64,000 bases of DNA. Source: Castor canadensis (taxonomy: Eukaryota; Chordata; Mammalia; Rodentia; Castoridae). This document shows positions 1-12,240 of this stretch, in pieces (position 1 is the stretch's first letter; the number at the start of each line of letters is the position of its first letter). Below the pieces are notes generated by a model. It searched no databases, had not been told where the DNA came from, and saw only the letters and a list, made by a program, of their open reading frames with translations. Made by a program: the position numbers and the translations under genes. The stretch covers positions 160,887,583-160,951,582 of the forward strand of contig NC_133390.1 in the NCBI RefSeq assembly GCF_047511655.1, written 5' to 3'.

Positions 1-985
1 GACTGTCCATTTAGAGAACGTTAGATCATATCTCAATTCAGTCATAAAAATATATTCTAGATGCATTAAAGAACCAAATACAAAAACTGTAAAGATCATT
101 AGAAAAGAGTAAAAAGTATATTTAAACCTTAGGGGTAGAAAAGGACTAAACGTGATATATATTTAAAAAACAATAAAGAAGATTGATAAATTTGATCATC
201 TCAAAATTGATAACTTCTGTCCCACCTAAGATTCAACAAAGAGTTAAAAATAATAAACAGGCTGGAAAAAATTTGTTCATGTTCACAAATATTAGATTAG
301 ACAATCCCACAAGTCAATGAGCTAAAGATAACCCAATGTTTAAAATGAGCAAAAATAAACAGGCAATTCAGAAAAGAGAAAATACAAACGTCCAATGCAC
401 ACATGAAACTCGCACTAGCAAACAAGAAAACAGAAATTTGAAACAGGATGTATTTTTTTACTCATCAGGTTGGCAAACATTTAAAACAACTGCTTATGGT
501 GAGGAGATTAAGAGTCCTCTTGTACCTCTGGCTGAAAGTTTCAATGATAGAGAAATCATGGAGGACATCTTGGTAACGTCTAAACTCAAAGTGGGCAAAC
601 CTTAAGACCTAACGTTTACTTCTCAATCACACAGAGCACAACACTGCTGAGGACACGGTGCAAGGCTATTCTGCGCGTGCTCCTCAGGAGTCAGGGAAGA
701 AAGGGAAGCAGCTAAGTGGTTGTGGAGGTTAGCAAGCATAAAATATGCGACACCCAGGGAATGAGTACAACGCCGTTATTAAAGGCAAGAGTATATGCGT
801 CAATTTGGGCATATCATAAAGATGAAAGATTGAGTGAAAAGCACAGCTGATGGTAACACCCCCAACAATGTGGATGACTCACTGAAAATACCTGCATCAG
901 TGTCAATCAAGCATCCTGCGGAAGGAGACACACAAACTGTGAAATAGATGAAAAACGAGGACCTCAGAGGCTGGCTAAAGGACAG
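1..985 (+). mobile_element. Old L1 fragment (ORF2 3' part and 3' end), plus orientation
   Basis: The sequence is A-rich and carries decayed L1 ORF2 phrases in order, such as the stretch around 195-480 that runs through the usual 'caaaaataaacaggcaattc' type segment into 'ggttggcaaacatttaaaac'. Many stops interrupt every frame, so nothing is coding. It forms the first member of a series of truncated L1 pieces that continues to about 6385. Seen: L1-like wording and orientation. Inferred: membership of an L1M-age subfamily. Confidence 0.6.
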
Positions 986-1690
986 CACGGCAGCTACGTT
1001 CGCTTCATTCTACTTCTAATGAGTAGAATGTATTCATGCTTTGCTTGTTTAATTAAAGTATAATTTACAAAGATTCTAATTTGTTTTCAGTCAATTATGC
1101 CATATTTGGCTGTGCTGATGCGTTTGTGCCTGGGGAGGAAGAACGTTTACTTTGTGTGTGTCTGAAAATCAAGCTTGGTGATTAGTAAACAGGTTGTGAT
1201 GGAATATGGAAAACAAAGGCCAAATAAATAAGAGCAGAGGGGAACCCGTGCACAGTTGATAGCAAAACCTTTCAAATACCTGGGAATGAAGCTATCAGGA
1301 GACGCACAAAACTTCAACCAGAGCAACCACAGGGCTCTGAAGACGTGAAAGATGACCTGACGGAGGGGGCAATGTGCACTGATAGGAGGCTGCATGGTAC
1401 AGGTGCCAGCTTTCCTCAGAATACCCACAAATCCACTATAACCCCAATTCAAATCCAAGCAAAAATTCCTCTAAAATGTGATGGTCTGCTTCAAAAATTT
1501 AAATGGTGGGATAAATATGCAAGAATGACCCAGGCAATTTTGCAAAATCAAAAAGGGAGTGGAATTTGTCTTTCCAGTTGGCAAAGTAAAGCCTAGGGGC
1601 AAACAGATGGGTGGACCAGATAGCCAACCTAGACCTGCATCAGGATTAGTGCCAGACAAAGGTAGCAAGTTTAAATCACTGAGGAGATGA
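985..1690 (+). repeat. Tandem L1 junction unit, copy A
   Basis: This block joins an L1 3'-end-like segment (about 1010-1075), a spacer of about 130 bp, and a 5'-truncated L1 ORF2 piece (about 1265-1690). It matches copy B at 3460-4190 closely: the run from 1040 to 1205 is almost identical to 3533-3698. Copy B lacks about 25 bp present here at 1212-1237. A more diverged copy C lies at 5755-6385. The spacing is about 2.5 and 2.2 kb. Confidence 0.75.
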
Positions 1691-1919
1691 CAGATTGTCC
1701 AATAAGTTGTATAGAAAAACCTAGTTATCCATTTTGAAATTTACTGAAATTAAACATCAATATCACACTAAAAATAGCATCATGAACAGTAATCTCTTAA
1801 ATGTGAAAATTGAAAGATAATGTAGAAGATAAATGCAGAAGAGAAAACTGTAAGCTTTAGGAAAAATTATTATGAGTTTGGTATGGGTGCCTTCATAAGG
1901 CAAGATAAAATTCTAAATT

Positions 1920-2330
1920 TAGCTGGGTGCCTACACCTGTAATCCTAACTACTTGGATGTTGAGATCAGGAGCATGGAGGTTCTAGGCCAGCCTTGGCAA
2001 AAAGTTGGTAAGAGGCCTCCTAGTGCTTACTACAGACTGTGTTCTTACACTGACTGTATAGATGTCAAGGAGGAAAAGTAAACCTGCCCCATATATACCT
2101 CAGTCCAGGCCCTGTGTCTGGTCTGTGTTGTGAATAGGGAGATATGTGGTGGGGCAAGACCCGCCATCTCAACAGGAGAAGAACTGGGCATGGTGAACAC
2201 CTGTCACCCTGGCTATGGTGAGAAGCATAAAATAGGAGGATGCCCTCCAGGTCAGCGCCTGCCTGGCAAGTACGACAAGTTCATACACCAGTACCGCCCA
2301 GAGGGGAAAAAAGATCCTAAAGTTGACATA
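1920..2330 (+). mobile_element. Two decayed 7SL/B1-like and ID-like SINE pieces
   Basis: The first piece starts with 'gctgggtgcctacacctgt' and continues into a B1-like body. The second, from about 2185, starts 'gggcatggtgaacacctgtc' and runs into an ID-like tail with a tRNA B-box-like segment near 2290. Both are plus oriented and lie inside the older L1 tract. Exact borders are uncertain because the copies are diverged. Confidence 0.55.
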
Positions 2331-2443
2331 AAAATAAAAACTTCTGTAATAAGAGAGACAATGAAGTTAAAGGACAAGGTTAAGAGTGGAGAGACTTGTG
2401 TGTAACTTGTTCAACAGATGGTTAGTGTCAAGAACATATGAAG

Positions 2444-2765
2444 AATTTTTATGTTGTTTGCTAGAAGGTGGATGGAACTGGAGATCATCACCTTAAGTGA
2501 AATAAACCAGCTGCATAAAGACAATTATGTTTTCTCTCATCTGTAGAAATTAGGGGAAAACAAAACAAAGCAAGGTCATGAAAGTGAAGGGAGACTACCA
2601 GGGAAGTGGAAGGGGAGGGAGGTCATGAAGGAGTGGGATAAGGAAGAGTAATACAGGCGTGAGTGTGATCAAAGCACACTTATATGCGTGTATGGAAGTG
2701 TCATGATGAAGCCCTGTACTATGTTCAATGTAATACACATGAATACAACATTTTAAAAGCATATA
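2444..2765 (+). mobile_element. L1 3' end, plus orientation
   Basis: It begins in the last ORF2 codons ('ggatggaactggagatcatc' type wording, followed by the 'agtgaaataaaccagctgca' segment) and continues into a purine-rich 3' UTR. This end is better preserved than the surrounding L1 DNA and looks like a later 5'-truncated insertion. Confidence 0.65.
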
Positions 2766-3460
2766 TAAATAATTCCCATAAATCAGCAAGAAAAAGACAA
2801 CCCAGGAAAAAGAGGGACAAATGATATACAATGATGATCCCAACAGAAGGAAATACAAATGACCAGTAAACCATGAGAAGACCACAGCACAACTAGTCAC
2901 TCAAAAAGCACAACTTAAACCAGGAAGCATCCCCATTTTCGCCCATCAGATCTGCATTTAAAAGCTGGTAATGGTCTGGAAAGTGAGGACTCATATTTAC
3001 TTATGGATGGAGTTTAAATTGGCACAGCCACTTCAGAAGTCCACTGGGCATTATCTGTTAAACTAAAGCACTGGACAGCTCAGACCCAGAGCCTCCTCTC
3101 AATAGTAAATTTCAGGAGGAGGCATGTGTCTAGGTGTTCTCTGCAGTACTTTTCCTAACAGAAAGGAAAAAACTAGCTAATGGCCCAGGGGTATTCCAGA
3201 GGTGGAAACACAAACACTTTCATGAAGCAGTATAACCTAGGTGATGAAAGGACCCAACAAAAGCCTGATCTAACTGACTTGGTGAATTTCAAACATGCAA
3301 GATTAAGTGAAAAGCATAGGATGCCATATAATCCCTGTGATGTGAGAAAATTTGTTCAAAATACCTATATCAATGCTGGACCATGTGTTACTGTGAAACA
3401 TTCCGGAAATACTTACCAGTGGCTACCTCCATGGTGGGGGAAGGGTCTAAGATCTCAGGT
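2765..3460 (+). mobile_element. Old L1 ORF2/3' fragment
   Basis: Decayed L1 ORF2 wording continues in plus orientation, including a segment near 2990-3060 that corresponds to the 'ggagtttaaattggcacagc' part of ORF2. The open frame at 3180-3551 within it has no recognisable product and lies wholly in repeat DNA. Confidence 0.5.
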
Positions 3461-4190
3461 GGCTAAAGGAGACCACAGCAGCTATGTTCACGTCACTCTA
3501 CTTCTAATGAGCAGAATGTATTCATGCTTTGCTTGTTTAATTAAAGTATAATTTACAAAGATTCTAATTTGTTTTCAGTCAATTATGCCATATTTGGCTG
3601 TGCTGATGCGTTTGTGCCCAGGAGGAAGAACGTTTACTTTGTGTGTGTCTGAAAATCAAGCTTGGTGATTAGTAAACAGGTTGTGATGGAATATGGAGGG
3701 GAACCCATGCACAGTTGACAGCAAAACCTTTCAAATACGTGGGAATGAACCTATCAGGAGATGCAAGACTTTTCAACCAGAGCAACCACACGGCTCTGAA
3801 GACGTGAAAGATGACCTGACTGAGGGGCAATGTGCACTGATAGGAGGCTGCCTGGTACAGGTGCCAACTTTCCTCAGAGTATCTACAAATTCATTGTAAC
3901 CCTGACAAAATTTTCTGGCACAAGTTTTCTTGAAACTTGACAGGCTAATTTTAAAATTCATGTGAAGGACTAACATGCAAGAATGACCAAGGCAATTTTG
4001 CAAAAACAACAAAGAGGGTGAGATTTGTCCTGCCAGAGATAGCAAAGCACATTTTCTAGCTTTGGAGCAGACACACAGGTCAGTGGACCAGAAAGAGATC
4101 TGACATAGACCTGCATTGGGGTTTAGTGTCAGGCAAAGGTAGCAAGTTTAAAGTACAGAGAAAACGATAGATATTACATAAGTAGTATTA
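3460..4190 (+). repeat. Tandem L1 junction unit, copy B
   Basis: Near-identical to copy A (985-1690) across the L1 3'-end segment, the spacer and the start of the truncated ORF2 piece. After about 3900 the two copies diverge more. The downstream part reads as L1 ORF2 ('caaggcaattttgcaaaaac' and following). Confidence 0.75.
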
Positions 4191-4486
4191 GGACAATTAG
4201 CTATCCATTTGGGAGGTATAACTTTAGATTCTAAGGTTTATGCATAGGAACTTTTAAAATATCATACAAAGATCTGTATTTATATAAACTATATAATGTG
4301 ATAGGAGAAAATATAACAAAAATGCTTATGACCTTGACATAGAGAAGCCTTCCTTAAGAGTACCAAAAAAGGTACCAAAGATTGTAGATTGGACTGTATC
4401 AAAATTTATAGTTTCTCTTAAAGAAAAATTGGCAATTAAAAGACAAAAATTAATGTAGAAAATATTTGCATTACTGACAACAAATT

Positions 4487-4726
4487 ATTAGTATACAAAG
4501 CCAGGCTCTGGTGACTCACACTTGTAGTCCCAGCTTCTTGGGAGACTGAGTTTGGGAGGATTGTGGTTTGAGACCAGGCTGGGCAAATAATTTGCAAGAC
4601 CCTCTCCAAAATAACCAGAGAAAAATGGACTGGAGGCATGGCTCAAGCATTAAGAGTGCCTGCTCTGCAAGCGTGAAGACTTGAGTTCAAACCCCAGTCC
4701 CACCCCCCAAAAAAATTAGTATATAA
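4487..4726 (+). mobile_element. Full-length composite B1-ID SINE with target-site duplication
   Basis: The left part is B1/7SL-like ('gactcacacttgtagtccca'). The right part is ID-like, with tRNA-type A-box and B-box segments ('ggcatggctcaagcattaag' and 'gagttcaaaccccagt'). The flanks carry a direct repeat, attagtatacaaa before and attagtatataaa after, as expected for L1-mediated insertion. Confidence 0.8.
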
Positions 4727-4794
4727 AACACATAAACAACTCATAATAATCAATAAGAAAAAAAACCAAAATACCTTTAAAAAAAAGAAATGGG

Positions 4795-4905
4795 CAAGGT
4801 GTGGTGGTGCACACTTACAATCCTAGCGCTCAGGAGGCTGAGGCAGGAGGATTATGAGTTTGGGGGCCAACTTGGGAACCAAAAAATAAAAAACTAAATA
4901 ATTTT
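4795..4905 (+). mobile_element. B1-like SINE monomer
   Basis: It shows the typical 'tgtggtggtgcacacttaca' start, then 'ggaggctgaggcaggaggat', then an A-rich tail. There is no ID part. Confidence 0.75.
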
Positions 4906-5127
4906 AAAAGGAAGAAGTGGACAAAAGATGTGGATAAACAATCCAGAGGCAGAACTACAAATGGACTGAGCAACACAAAGGCTCAACCTTATTGGCAATT
5001 CAGCAAAGTACACACTTGCACAAGATACTACTTTTCACCCATCAAACTGGTGAAAAACTTAGAGATGTTCTGGCAGGACATTGAATTAGAATAGCATTTT
5101 GGAGAACTATTTTATCAGTTTCTATTA

Positions 5128-5322
5128 GCATTTGTTTTTTGTGGTATTGGGGTTTGAACTCAGGGCCTACGCCTTGAGCCACTCCACCAGCCCTTTTTTG
5201 TGATAGGTTTTTCGAGATAGGGTCTTGAAAACTGTTTTGTCTTAGCTGGCTCCAAATCCTCCTGATCTCTGCCTCCTCGGTAGTTAGGATTACAGGCGTG
5301 AGCCACCAGTGCCCGGCTCTAT
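5128..5322 (-). mobile_element. Composite B1-ID SINE, minus orientation
   Basis: Read on the plus strand it starts with the reversed ID part ('ggggtttgaactcagggcct', 'gagccactccaccagccc') and ends with the reversed B1 start ('acaggcgtgagccaccagtg'). It interrupts the old L1 DNA at 4925-5480. Confidence 0.8.
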
Positions 5323-5754
5323 TATAATTTAAGATATGTCTACTCTGTGATCCATTAGTTTTAAACATTTGTCCTAGAGAAACATTTGTACAAGAGCAAA
5401 AAGGGCAAATAATACAAGGATGCTCTTATGGTTGTCTTGATGGATGCATTTTAATAGTCAATCAATAAGCGATAAGTAGTATAATTAGTTACGGTTGCCA
5501 GCAGTCAACCACAAGGAGCACTGGAGTGAGCCAAGATGCACAAAACCACACAATGTGAGGCCCGTAGGGTGCAGTGAGCTCAGGAGCAGCACTCCAGTGT
5601 GCACGCCACCCTGTCTGTGCAAACAAACAGAAACCAGAATAGAACAGAAGACATGTTCCAAGGGGCGTAGGAAAACACTGTGGACAAACAGCAAATCCTA
5701 CTAAAGGGGTCAAGGGCCTGAGGTGGAATGGGGGGCACTCTGATTTTATTTAAA

Positions 5755-6385
5755 AGAAGATGTATTCATGTACTACTTATATAATTAAAATTTCATTCAA
5801 ATATTTGAATTCATTTCCAGCCAATTAGGTCTGGTTTACATGTGTGCTGTGTTCTCATTCGTGTATCCGGGGATAAAGCACATTTACTCGGTATGTGTCT
5901 GTGAATGAAGCATATGGATTAAACTTCAGAAAGTAAAGTGAAAAGAAAGGGAAAGTTTTTCCATTCATAAAAGCAAACAAAGCTAGTAAGGTACTCAGGA
6001 ATCAGCCCATTAAGAAATGTGAAACATCCTTATGACAAAAGCAACCAGCTGTATTAGAGAGCATCAAAACAAAACAAGACAAGTGAGACTCTGATTGCAA
6101 GAAGCCAGATGCTATAGTCAGCCACATCTAAAGACGTTATTGCTCTCTCTGATGCAGTTTCACTCAACAAGATTTTTGCCATGGAACTTTGACAAGCAGA
6201 TTATAAAATGCAAGCAGATTATAAAATGCAAAAAAAGAAATGCCTAATATAACCAAGATAATATTTTTTAAAAACTAAAGGGCAGGTTGGAGGGGTTACC
6301 TTATCAGGTAATTAAGACACTTTTAAAGCTTTGCTCATAAAAATGTGGTATTGGCCCAGAAATAGACAAATGAGTCAACAGAACT
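5755..6385 (+). repeat. Tandem L1 junction unit, copy C (diverged)
   Basis: It has the same order as copies A and B: an L1 3' end ('cttatataattaaaatttca'), a spacer that includes 'gtatgtgtctgtgaatgaag', then truncated ORF2 wording ('tactcaggaatcagcccatt', 'aatagacaaatgagtcaaca'). It is more diverged than A and B are from each other. L1 DNA ends near 6385. Confidence 0.6.
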
Positions 6386-6889
6386 GGAGACTAGACACAG
6401 GGAAGGAGAAGATAAGACCATGTTGAGACAGTAAGATGACATCTGTCACGCCCTGCATGAAAGCATGTTTTAGATGCAAACACAGAATGTCTATCCACTG
6501 TGGAGGGCCCTGCCTCTGATTCCACCAGCACAGTGCAATGGGATACTGTGACGGGATGGTCCACATCTGGCAGGGCTCTAGGCAGACCTTGCCTCCCACC
6601 TCCTGCAAGGGCCTGTTCTGGTGCCCACACTTGCTGTAAGGCTCCATTTCTTGTGGCGGAATGTGAAGTTCATGTGAGATGCTAGAAGTGAGCAAGGATA
6701 AATGGTGCAAGCTCACAAGGATGGGAGGACAAACTTCTACTTCTCTTCCACTCACCCACCTAATTTTTTCTAGCATTGTAGCCTACAGAGGATTGTCATA
6801 GAATTGTCATTTGTTCTGGTCAAAGTAAGTTTGAATGCTGACTTCTGATACTCCATTCTAAGGCAAAAAGTACTAAGCTGGCAGTTAAA

Positions 6890-7190
6890 GAACTCATTGT
6901 CTGTTGCTAGGTGCTGAGAAATACAGAAAATAATGCAACACAATCCCAGCCATGAGCCAGGAGAAAACTGGTGCTAATTAGCCATGTAGGCAGGACACAG
7001 GTCAGACAAAAGCTCCCAAAAGAACATGAGGATCATGTTGCTCTCTAAAAGGTAAATAATTTAATTTTGCCCCATTCGGTCAAATTTACATTATTGCCCC
7101 AGACTAATTTGTTCACCTCCACACTTGATCCAAGTCCCTTTGGGAACTCATTTCACTAATTGTCTCCATCGCTAATCGCTCAATTACTCA
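6890..7190. repeat. Diverged duplicated block, copy 1
   Basis: It aligns with 9005-9300 over about 290 bp. Shared anchors are 'ctgttgctagg', 'ctaattag', 'agaacatg', and the ordered segment 'gttcacctccacacttgatc' against 'tttcacctcaacacttaatc'. Identity is patchy, as for an old repeat family or an old local duplication. I do not recognise the family. Confidence 0.5.
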
Positions 7191-9005
7191 GACTCCTCAC
7201 CCTCAAAAAATTCATATGCCTGCATTGCTCTTTCCTACCAGATTAAAATAAAAAAGCCCCGGATCTTGCTCCTGCCACCTTTCTCTCCTTAATCTCCTCT
7301 GTCTGTCTGTCTCTCTGCTCTCCCTGCCTCTCCTTCCTGAGTCAAGCCTTTGGCCCAAAATACTTTCCCTCAATCTCATTTGTCCAGTAAACTCCTTCCT
7401 CTTCCTTTATAATGTGGTTTGAACACCACCTCCCCAGAGAAGCTCCCAGAGTGAGATCAGGGCAGGACCTCTTGCTGTCTACCCTCCAGCATTGGGTGTC
7501 TTTCCTTCAAAGCCCCCATCAGGGTTGGACACTGCACACTGATGTGTTTGACTATCTGATATATCTTTCTCTCCTACCACCATGCCAGCTCCACTAGCAC
7601 AGGGATTCTGTCTATTTTAACTCATTTCCTAAAATATCCACAGTGCAAGGCACATTGCCAGGGACTTGGTAGATGCTGGATTAGAATACATGGAAGGTGT
7701 AAACTTTTGCCACTAAACAATGGTCAGTTACATCTGGGAGTTGATGTCTGCTCATCTTTCCTAGCCTCAACCTTCCCACCCCCATTCTTCACATCTCAAA
7801 GTCTTCCTTACAGACTCCTTAGAGGACTTAGTGACAGCTTCATGTCCCCCCCACATGTCAACATTACTCCAGTTTATGTCCCTATCACTCCCCAAAATGC
7901 TATTACTAAGACTACTACAAGCCAGCTAATCCTGAAATCCAAAGGGAAATTCTGTCTTGATCTGATTGAAATTCACCACTACATTTGACAATGTTGATTA
8001 CTTTCTCCTTGAAGCCTTTCACTACCTTGGTTGCCATGGCAACCCCTCCCCTGGTTAGTTGTTGCATCTCTCAGGCCCTTTCTTCTCTGTTGCCTGCCCA
8101 CACCTTGACTGGCTCCTCAAATGTCCCCATAAATACTGATTCTGCCCTGGGCACCCTCCTCTTCTCCCTACACCCTTTCTTCCTGGCTCCCCTTACTCTG
8201 AGTGGCAATGGCTTTAGGCCAGTGCTTTCAGTACTATTTCTTCCTGAGCCTAGACTCCAGGATTCAAGTGCCTGTAGGGCCCCACCTGGCTATGTCCCTG
8301 GCCCTCTGGCTATATCTGAGCCACTCTTCTAAGTCTTATACTGGCTCTTCATGCTGTGTCCCCTATGACCCACCCAAGGGCTCCACTCAAGAAACCTGGG
8401 ACTCTTCATCTCAGGCACCCTTGAGCCATCTCTCAACAGCTAACCATTCTTTTACTTCTGGTTTCCATTCACCACAAGTTTCTGACCTATTTCTTTCAAC
8501 TCCACTGCTCTAGTGGAAGCCTTTGCTCTCTTGTCTAGACATCTCCTGCCTCTGGACTGGTGACTTATGATGGAATCTGGGGGTTGGGACTTTTTAGCTC
8601 TCTGTATAGCCCCATATTTCCTTTAGGGAGATTTCCAGGTCCCCATTCTGTGTAGCTGTGGTGGTACCTGGGCTGCTCTGTCATGTAGAAGCCACAGGTC
8701 CCTATCCTGTCAGGGAATGGCATGAGGCCCACACTCAGCTAGCTAAACCAAGGTTCTCTTGTGGCTTTGACTTCTGTCTAAATATGGAAGAAACAACTAA
8801 TTATATGATGCCTAGGAGAGAAGAGCAGACAGCACTAACACTCCTGAGACCCCGAGTGCAGGACTCAGGACTGTGACCCAGTCCTCCTGCCAGATACTTG
8901 AGCACAACTTATTTCCTTGTTTGTTGGTGGCTTGGATGTTGGCACAGAAGTCTTTTTGGTAAAAAGAAAATTTCTGAATCTCTTGAATTTAGAGAGAAAA
9001 TAATT
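7190..9005. other. No gene seen; pyrimidine-rich old DNA with L2-like wording
   Basis: Several short open frames occur (for example 7985-8332 and 8202-8513), but none has a recognisable domain. The stretch 8020-8500 reads like decayed LINE2 3' DNA in plus orientation ('caaatgtccccataaatac', 'gggactcttcatctcaggca'). No splice-bounded exon is convincing. Confidence 0.4.
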
Positions 9006-9300
9006 ATTCTGCCCCTACCTCGATGGCTGCCTGTTGCTAGGCACCAAAAGGTACAAAGAATGCGTAAGGCTTGACCCCAGCCACCGGGCAGGGTGAAACC
9101 ACCACTAATTAGAGCTGCAGTCAGACCCGGGGGCAGAGAAAGGCTACTGAGAACATGGAGATCAGGTTCCCTGAAAAAGGGAACATGATTGAATTTTGTT
9201 CCTTCCATCAACACAACTAATCCTTTCACCTCAACACTTAATCCCAGCCCTCTGGGGCCCCTTCACTGCCTGTCCCTACTCGGATCACCCAGCCCTCCCC
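9005..9300. repeat. Diverged duplicated block, copy 2
   Basis: Partner of 6890-7190, in the same orientation and about 2.1 kb downstream. It is followed by C/T-rich DNA whose open frames (9189-9669) have no recognisable product. Confidence 0.5.
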
Positions 9301-9979
9301 TGTCCCTGTGTGGCCCACAACAGTGGGTGTCCTCCTGGCAGGTGTCTCCTCCAGCCTCCTTCTCCCCCGTCTTCCCAGCCAGCCTGGAGATTGTCCCTCA
9401 CTCAGTGGGGCTTCTGCCCATCCCAGAGTTGCTGTGGCAAAAGTCTCCAAAGACCATGTCCAGGGTGTGCCTTGGCCTTCCCTGACTTCTGTGCATCTGG
9501 CCCACCTGTGGCCACGCATCCTTCTGGAAACTCTTCCCTGGGCTTCTGGAATCAATGCTTTTTTAGTCTTCCCCTCTGGCCCCTCCTACTCACTCTCTTC
9601 AGAAGGATCCATCCTGTATACATCCCTAGAATAACAGTCACAGATCGGTCTCTGGCCTTGTTTCTGTGAATTCTATACCTTCTCCTATAAGCACACCCCT
9701 AGTTCTCCAAACACCCTGCTAGGAGATGCCCACAATTACTCCATAAGCACCAATGGGCAGAGGCGCTTCCCTACTTGACGACAGCTCCAGTCAATGTCAC
9801 CAGTGGACACTTGCTGTCTTTTCACCCTTGCCCTTTGATCTTGCCTCTGATTTATTCCAACAGGACTTTGGGTGAGAGCCCTTTGGACTGCTCCTATTAA
9901 ATCTATCCTTAATTCATCTCATTCCAGCCAGGAACAATACCCTGGCCCAAAGTGTTACTCTAGCAGCTTCTCCCAGTGA

Positions 9980-10560
9980 GGTAGTGATAATCCTGCCTGT
10001 CTTTCATTTTATTCCACCCCTCTCTCACAGGAAACTACTCAGGCTGAGGATCTAGTGCCCCTCTAATTACACATTCTGGCACTCTCTGTCCATATCTAAC
10101 TGACTTTTCTCTTTAGTCAGACAACTACTTTCATTTGAAATGAATCATACCCCTAGGTTTCCATGCCAACATGGGCTACAGGTCCTTCTTCATTTCTCTC
10201 TGACTTATTTTCCACCTTTGTGAGTTCCCATTTCTCTCTGCCCACCACTTAAGCAGAATCAGGATCTTGTCTCTCGCTATTCTTGGCTGGCCTATTCTAT
10301 AGTCAGTTTACTAAAATCCATGGTCATAAGCACCCTCAGTCCCAACCTGAAGCTCTTATTTAAATCACCTCCTGAATCCAGAGCACTACCTAGCTCCTTC
10401 ACGGCTGCCTCTGTCTGGATGTCTACCTTTATCTCGACTTGTTCAAAGCAAGCCCAGCAATCCTCCAACCCCTCATGCTTACTCTTTTCTTGTGCATTCT
10501 CCCATCTATCTAGTCAGCCAAGACAGACAGAAGGGCAGCATTAGCTCTGTCTAACCCCAG
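9980..10560 (+). repeat. L2-like old repeat DNA
   Basis: The pyrimidine-rich text with phrases such as 'gctcttatttaaatcacctc' and 'gtctggatgtctacctttat' resembles decayed LINE2 3' sequence in plus orientation. It is low confidence because no long intact segment is present. Confidence 0.35.
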
Positions 10561-10574
10561 CAACCTACCCGCCA

Positions 10575-10972
10575 ACAGGTTCTCAGCCTCCCAAGTAACT
10601 GGGATTACAGGCATGATTCACTGGCATCCACTTGCTCTAATTATTTTTGAGATAGAGTCTTGCTTTTTTCCCAGGCCATGATCCTTCTGTTTTATGTTTC
10701 CTGTCATAGCTGGGATGACTGGCATGCCACCATACCTAGTTTTTTTGGTTGAGATGGGGTCTCATGAACTTTTTTGCCTGGGCTGGCCTGGAACCATGAT
10801 TCTTCCCATCTTAGCCTCCTTGTGTAGCTGGGATGACAGGTGCATGCCACTATGCCCAGCTATCTGATAAGATGGAGCTTCATGTACCTTTTAGCCTGGT
10901 CTAGCCTTGAATGGTGATCCTCCTGATCTCAACCTCCTAAGTAGCTAGGATTACAGGCATGAGCCACCAATT
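10575..10972 (-). mobile_element. Cluster of B1-like SINE pieces, minus orientation
   Basis: At least three reversed B1 bodies follow one another, each ending in a 'gggattacaggcatg'-type segment or a variant (about 10600, 10710, 10840 and 10950). Their order suggests insertions into or beside each other. Confidence 0.7.
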
Positions 10973-11039
10973 TCTTTAAGTCAATTCTTTTATCTCTTCT
11001 ATTTAAGTGACTTACAAGTTATCTGTTTTGCTTTTGGGC

Positions 11040-11115
11040 TGATGGAGTGAATCAAGTGGTAAGAGGGCGTCCAGAGCAAGTAGGAGGCCGAGTTCAAACC
11101 CCAGTACCGCGCGTG

Positions 11116-11159
<44 letters not shown>

Positions 11160-11165
11160 TACAGA
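11040..11165 (+). mobile_element. ID-like SINE with a (CA)n tail
   Basis: It has a tRNA-derived ID body ('gaatcaagtggtaagagggc', then 'gagttcaaaccccagtac'), and directly afterwards a CA microsatellite at about 11118-11152. The CA run probably grew from the SINE tail. Confidence 0.7.
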
Positions 11166-11329
11166 CACATACAACACTCACAAACAATAAACAAACTAGT
11201 CTAGGTGTTTTGCTTTTACTGTTAGTGTTTTGGATGAGCTCCTTCACACATTATCAATCTGTAAGTATTTTACCCACTCTTCTTTTTCTTTTGATACTAT
11301 TTGACTTTGGAAATATTTAGTTTTACTGT

Positions 11330-11480
11330 AGTCAAATTGTCTGGATTTTGCCTTCTTGATGACTTGCTTTTTAGCTTTAAAAAGTCCCCATTCAGTCACT
11401 TGTTAAATATTAATTCTTTTTCTGCCTGGCTTTTAATGGGGTCATATCTCCATCTGACTTTTTAAAATTATTTTTTACTT
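11330..11480. repeat. Diverged duplicated block, copy 1 (pair with 12870-13020)
   Basis: It aligns in the same orientation with 12870-13020. Matching anchors include 'cttcttgatg', 'ttttagctt', 'cacttgtta' and 'ttttaatg'. The spacing is about 1.54 kb. The family is not recognised. Confidence 0.5.
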
Positions 11481-12104
11481 TGGTGTGTGTCCTGAAGGGA
11501 AGTTGGAGTAGTCTTTTCTTCCTAGAGAAGAGTGGATCAACAGTCTGAACCTCACTTTTGGACAAGGCTTCCTCTCTTGGCTCCTGCTCTGAGTTAAGCT
11601 ATTCCTGGCTGATTAAGACATTCACCACCACAACCTTCTCAAAGAACATACCACCTGGACAGGGACCTTGAAAGGTTACAGCAAAGTATGAGAAGTACAG
11701 TGAGGCATTTCAGGGTGGGAGCAGAAAACCTTTCTGTAAGCCTTGTCAGGAGAGTAGAAAGAAGGGTCACCTACTTTGCCATGTGTATGGATGAATCTAG
11801 TTGGCATTCGACAGTCCTGGAAGCATCCAATCCTGCAAGGAAACATTACTCAGGGGTCACAAGACAGGCACAGCCCCTCCCTGCTCCTCACCTGCACGGA
11901 CCTACCTGTATAGACTCTGCCAGAACTTTTCATCATCAGCAGAAGGATCATTTCAGCCAGCAACTGCCAAATTTATCTTCCCAGGGCTGTGGCCTTCTTG
12001 ACCATTCCTCCGTGCTCTAAGATGTAACTTGACCCAGAGCCTGGGGTCTCCATACCCCCTGTTCAATACAGCTCTAGGCACCAGGACATCTGAAGATGTG
12101 ACAC

Positions 12105-12240
12105 TAGAGCTAGAAAGGAACTCGGGGATAATCTAATTCAATTGCCTTATTTTACAGATGGGGAAACTGAAGCCCAGTGAGTGGAGGTGACTTACAGCCA
12201 CCTGGCAAGTCAGTGAAAGTATCCTTGCTGGGAAAACCAG
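12105..12240 (-). mobile_element. MIR fragment, minus orientation
   Basis: It contains the reversed MIR core 'tttacagatggggaaactga' followed by 'gcccagtgagtggaggtgac' and a decayed 'cacacagctggtaagt'-type end. Intergenic and non-coding. Confidence 0.7.
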
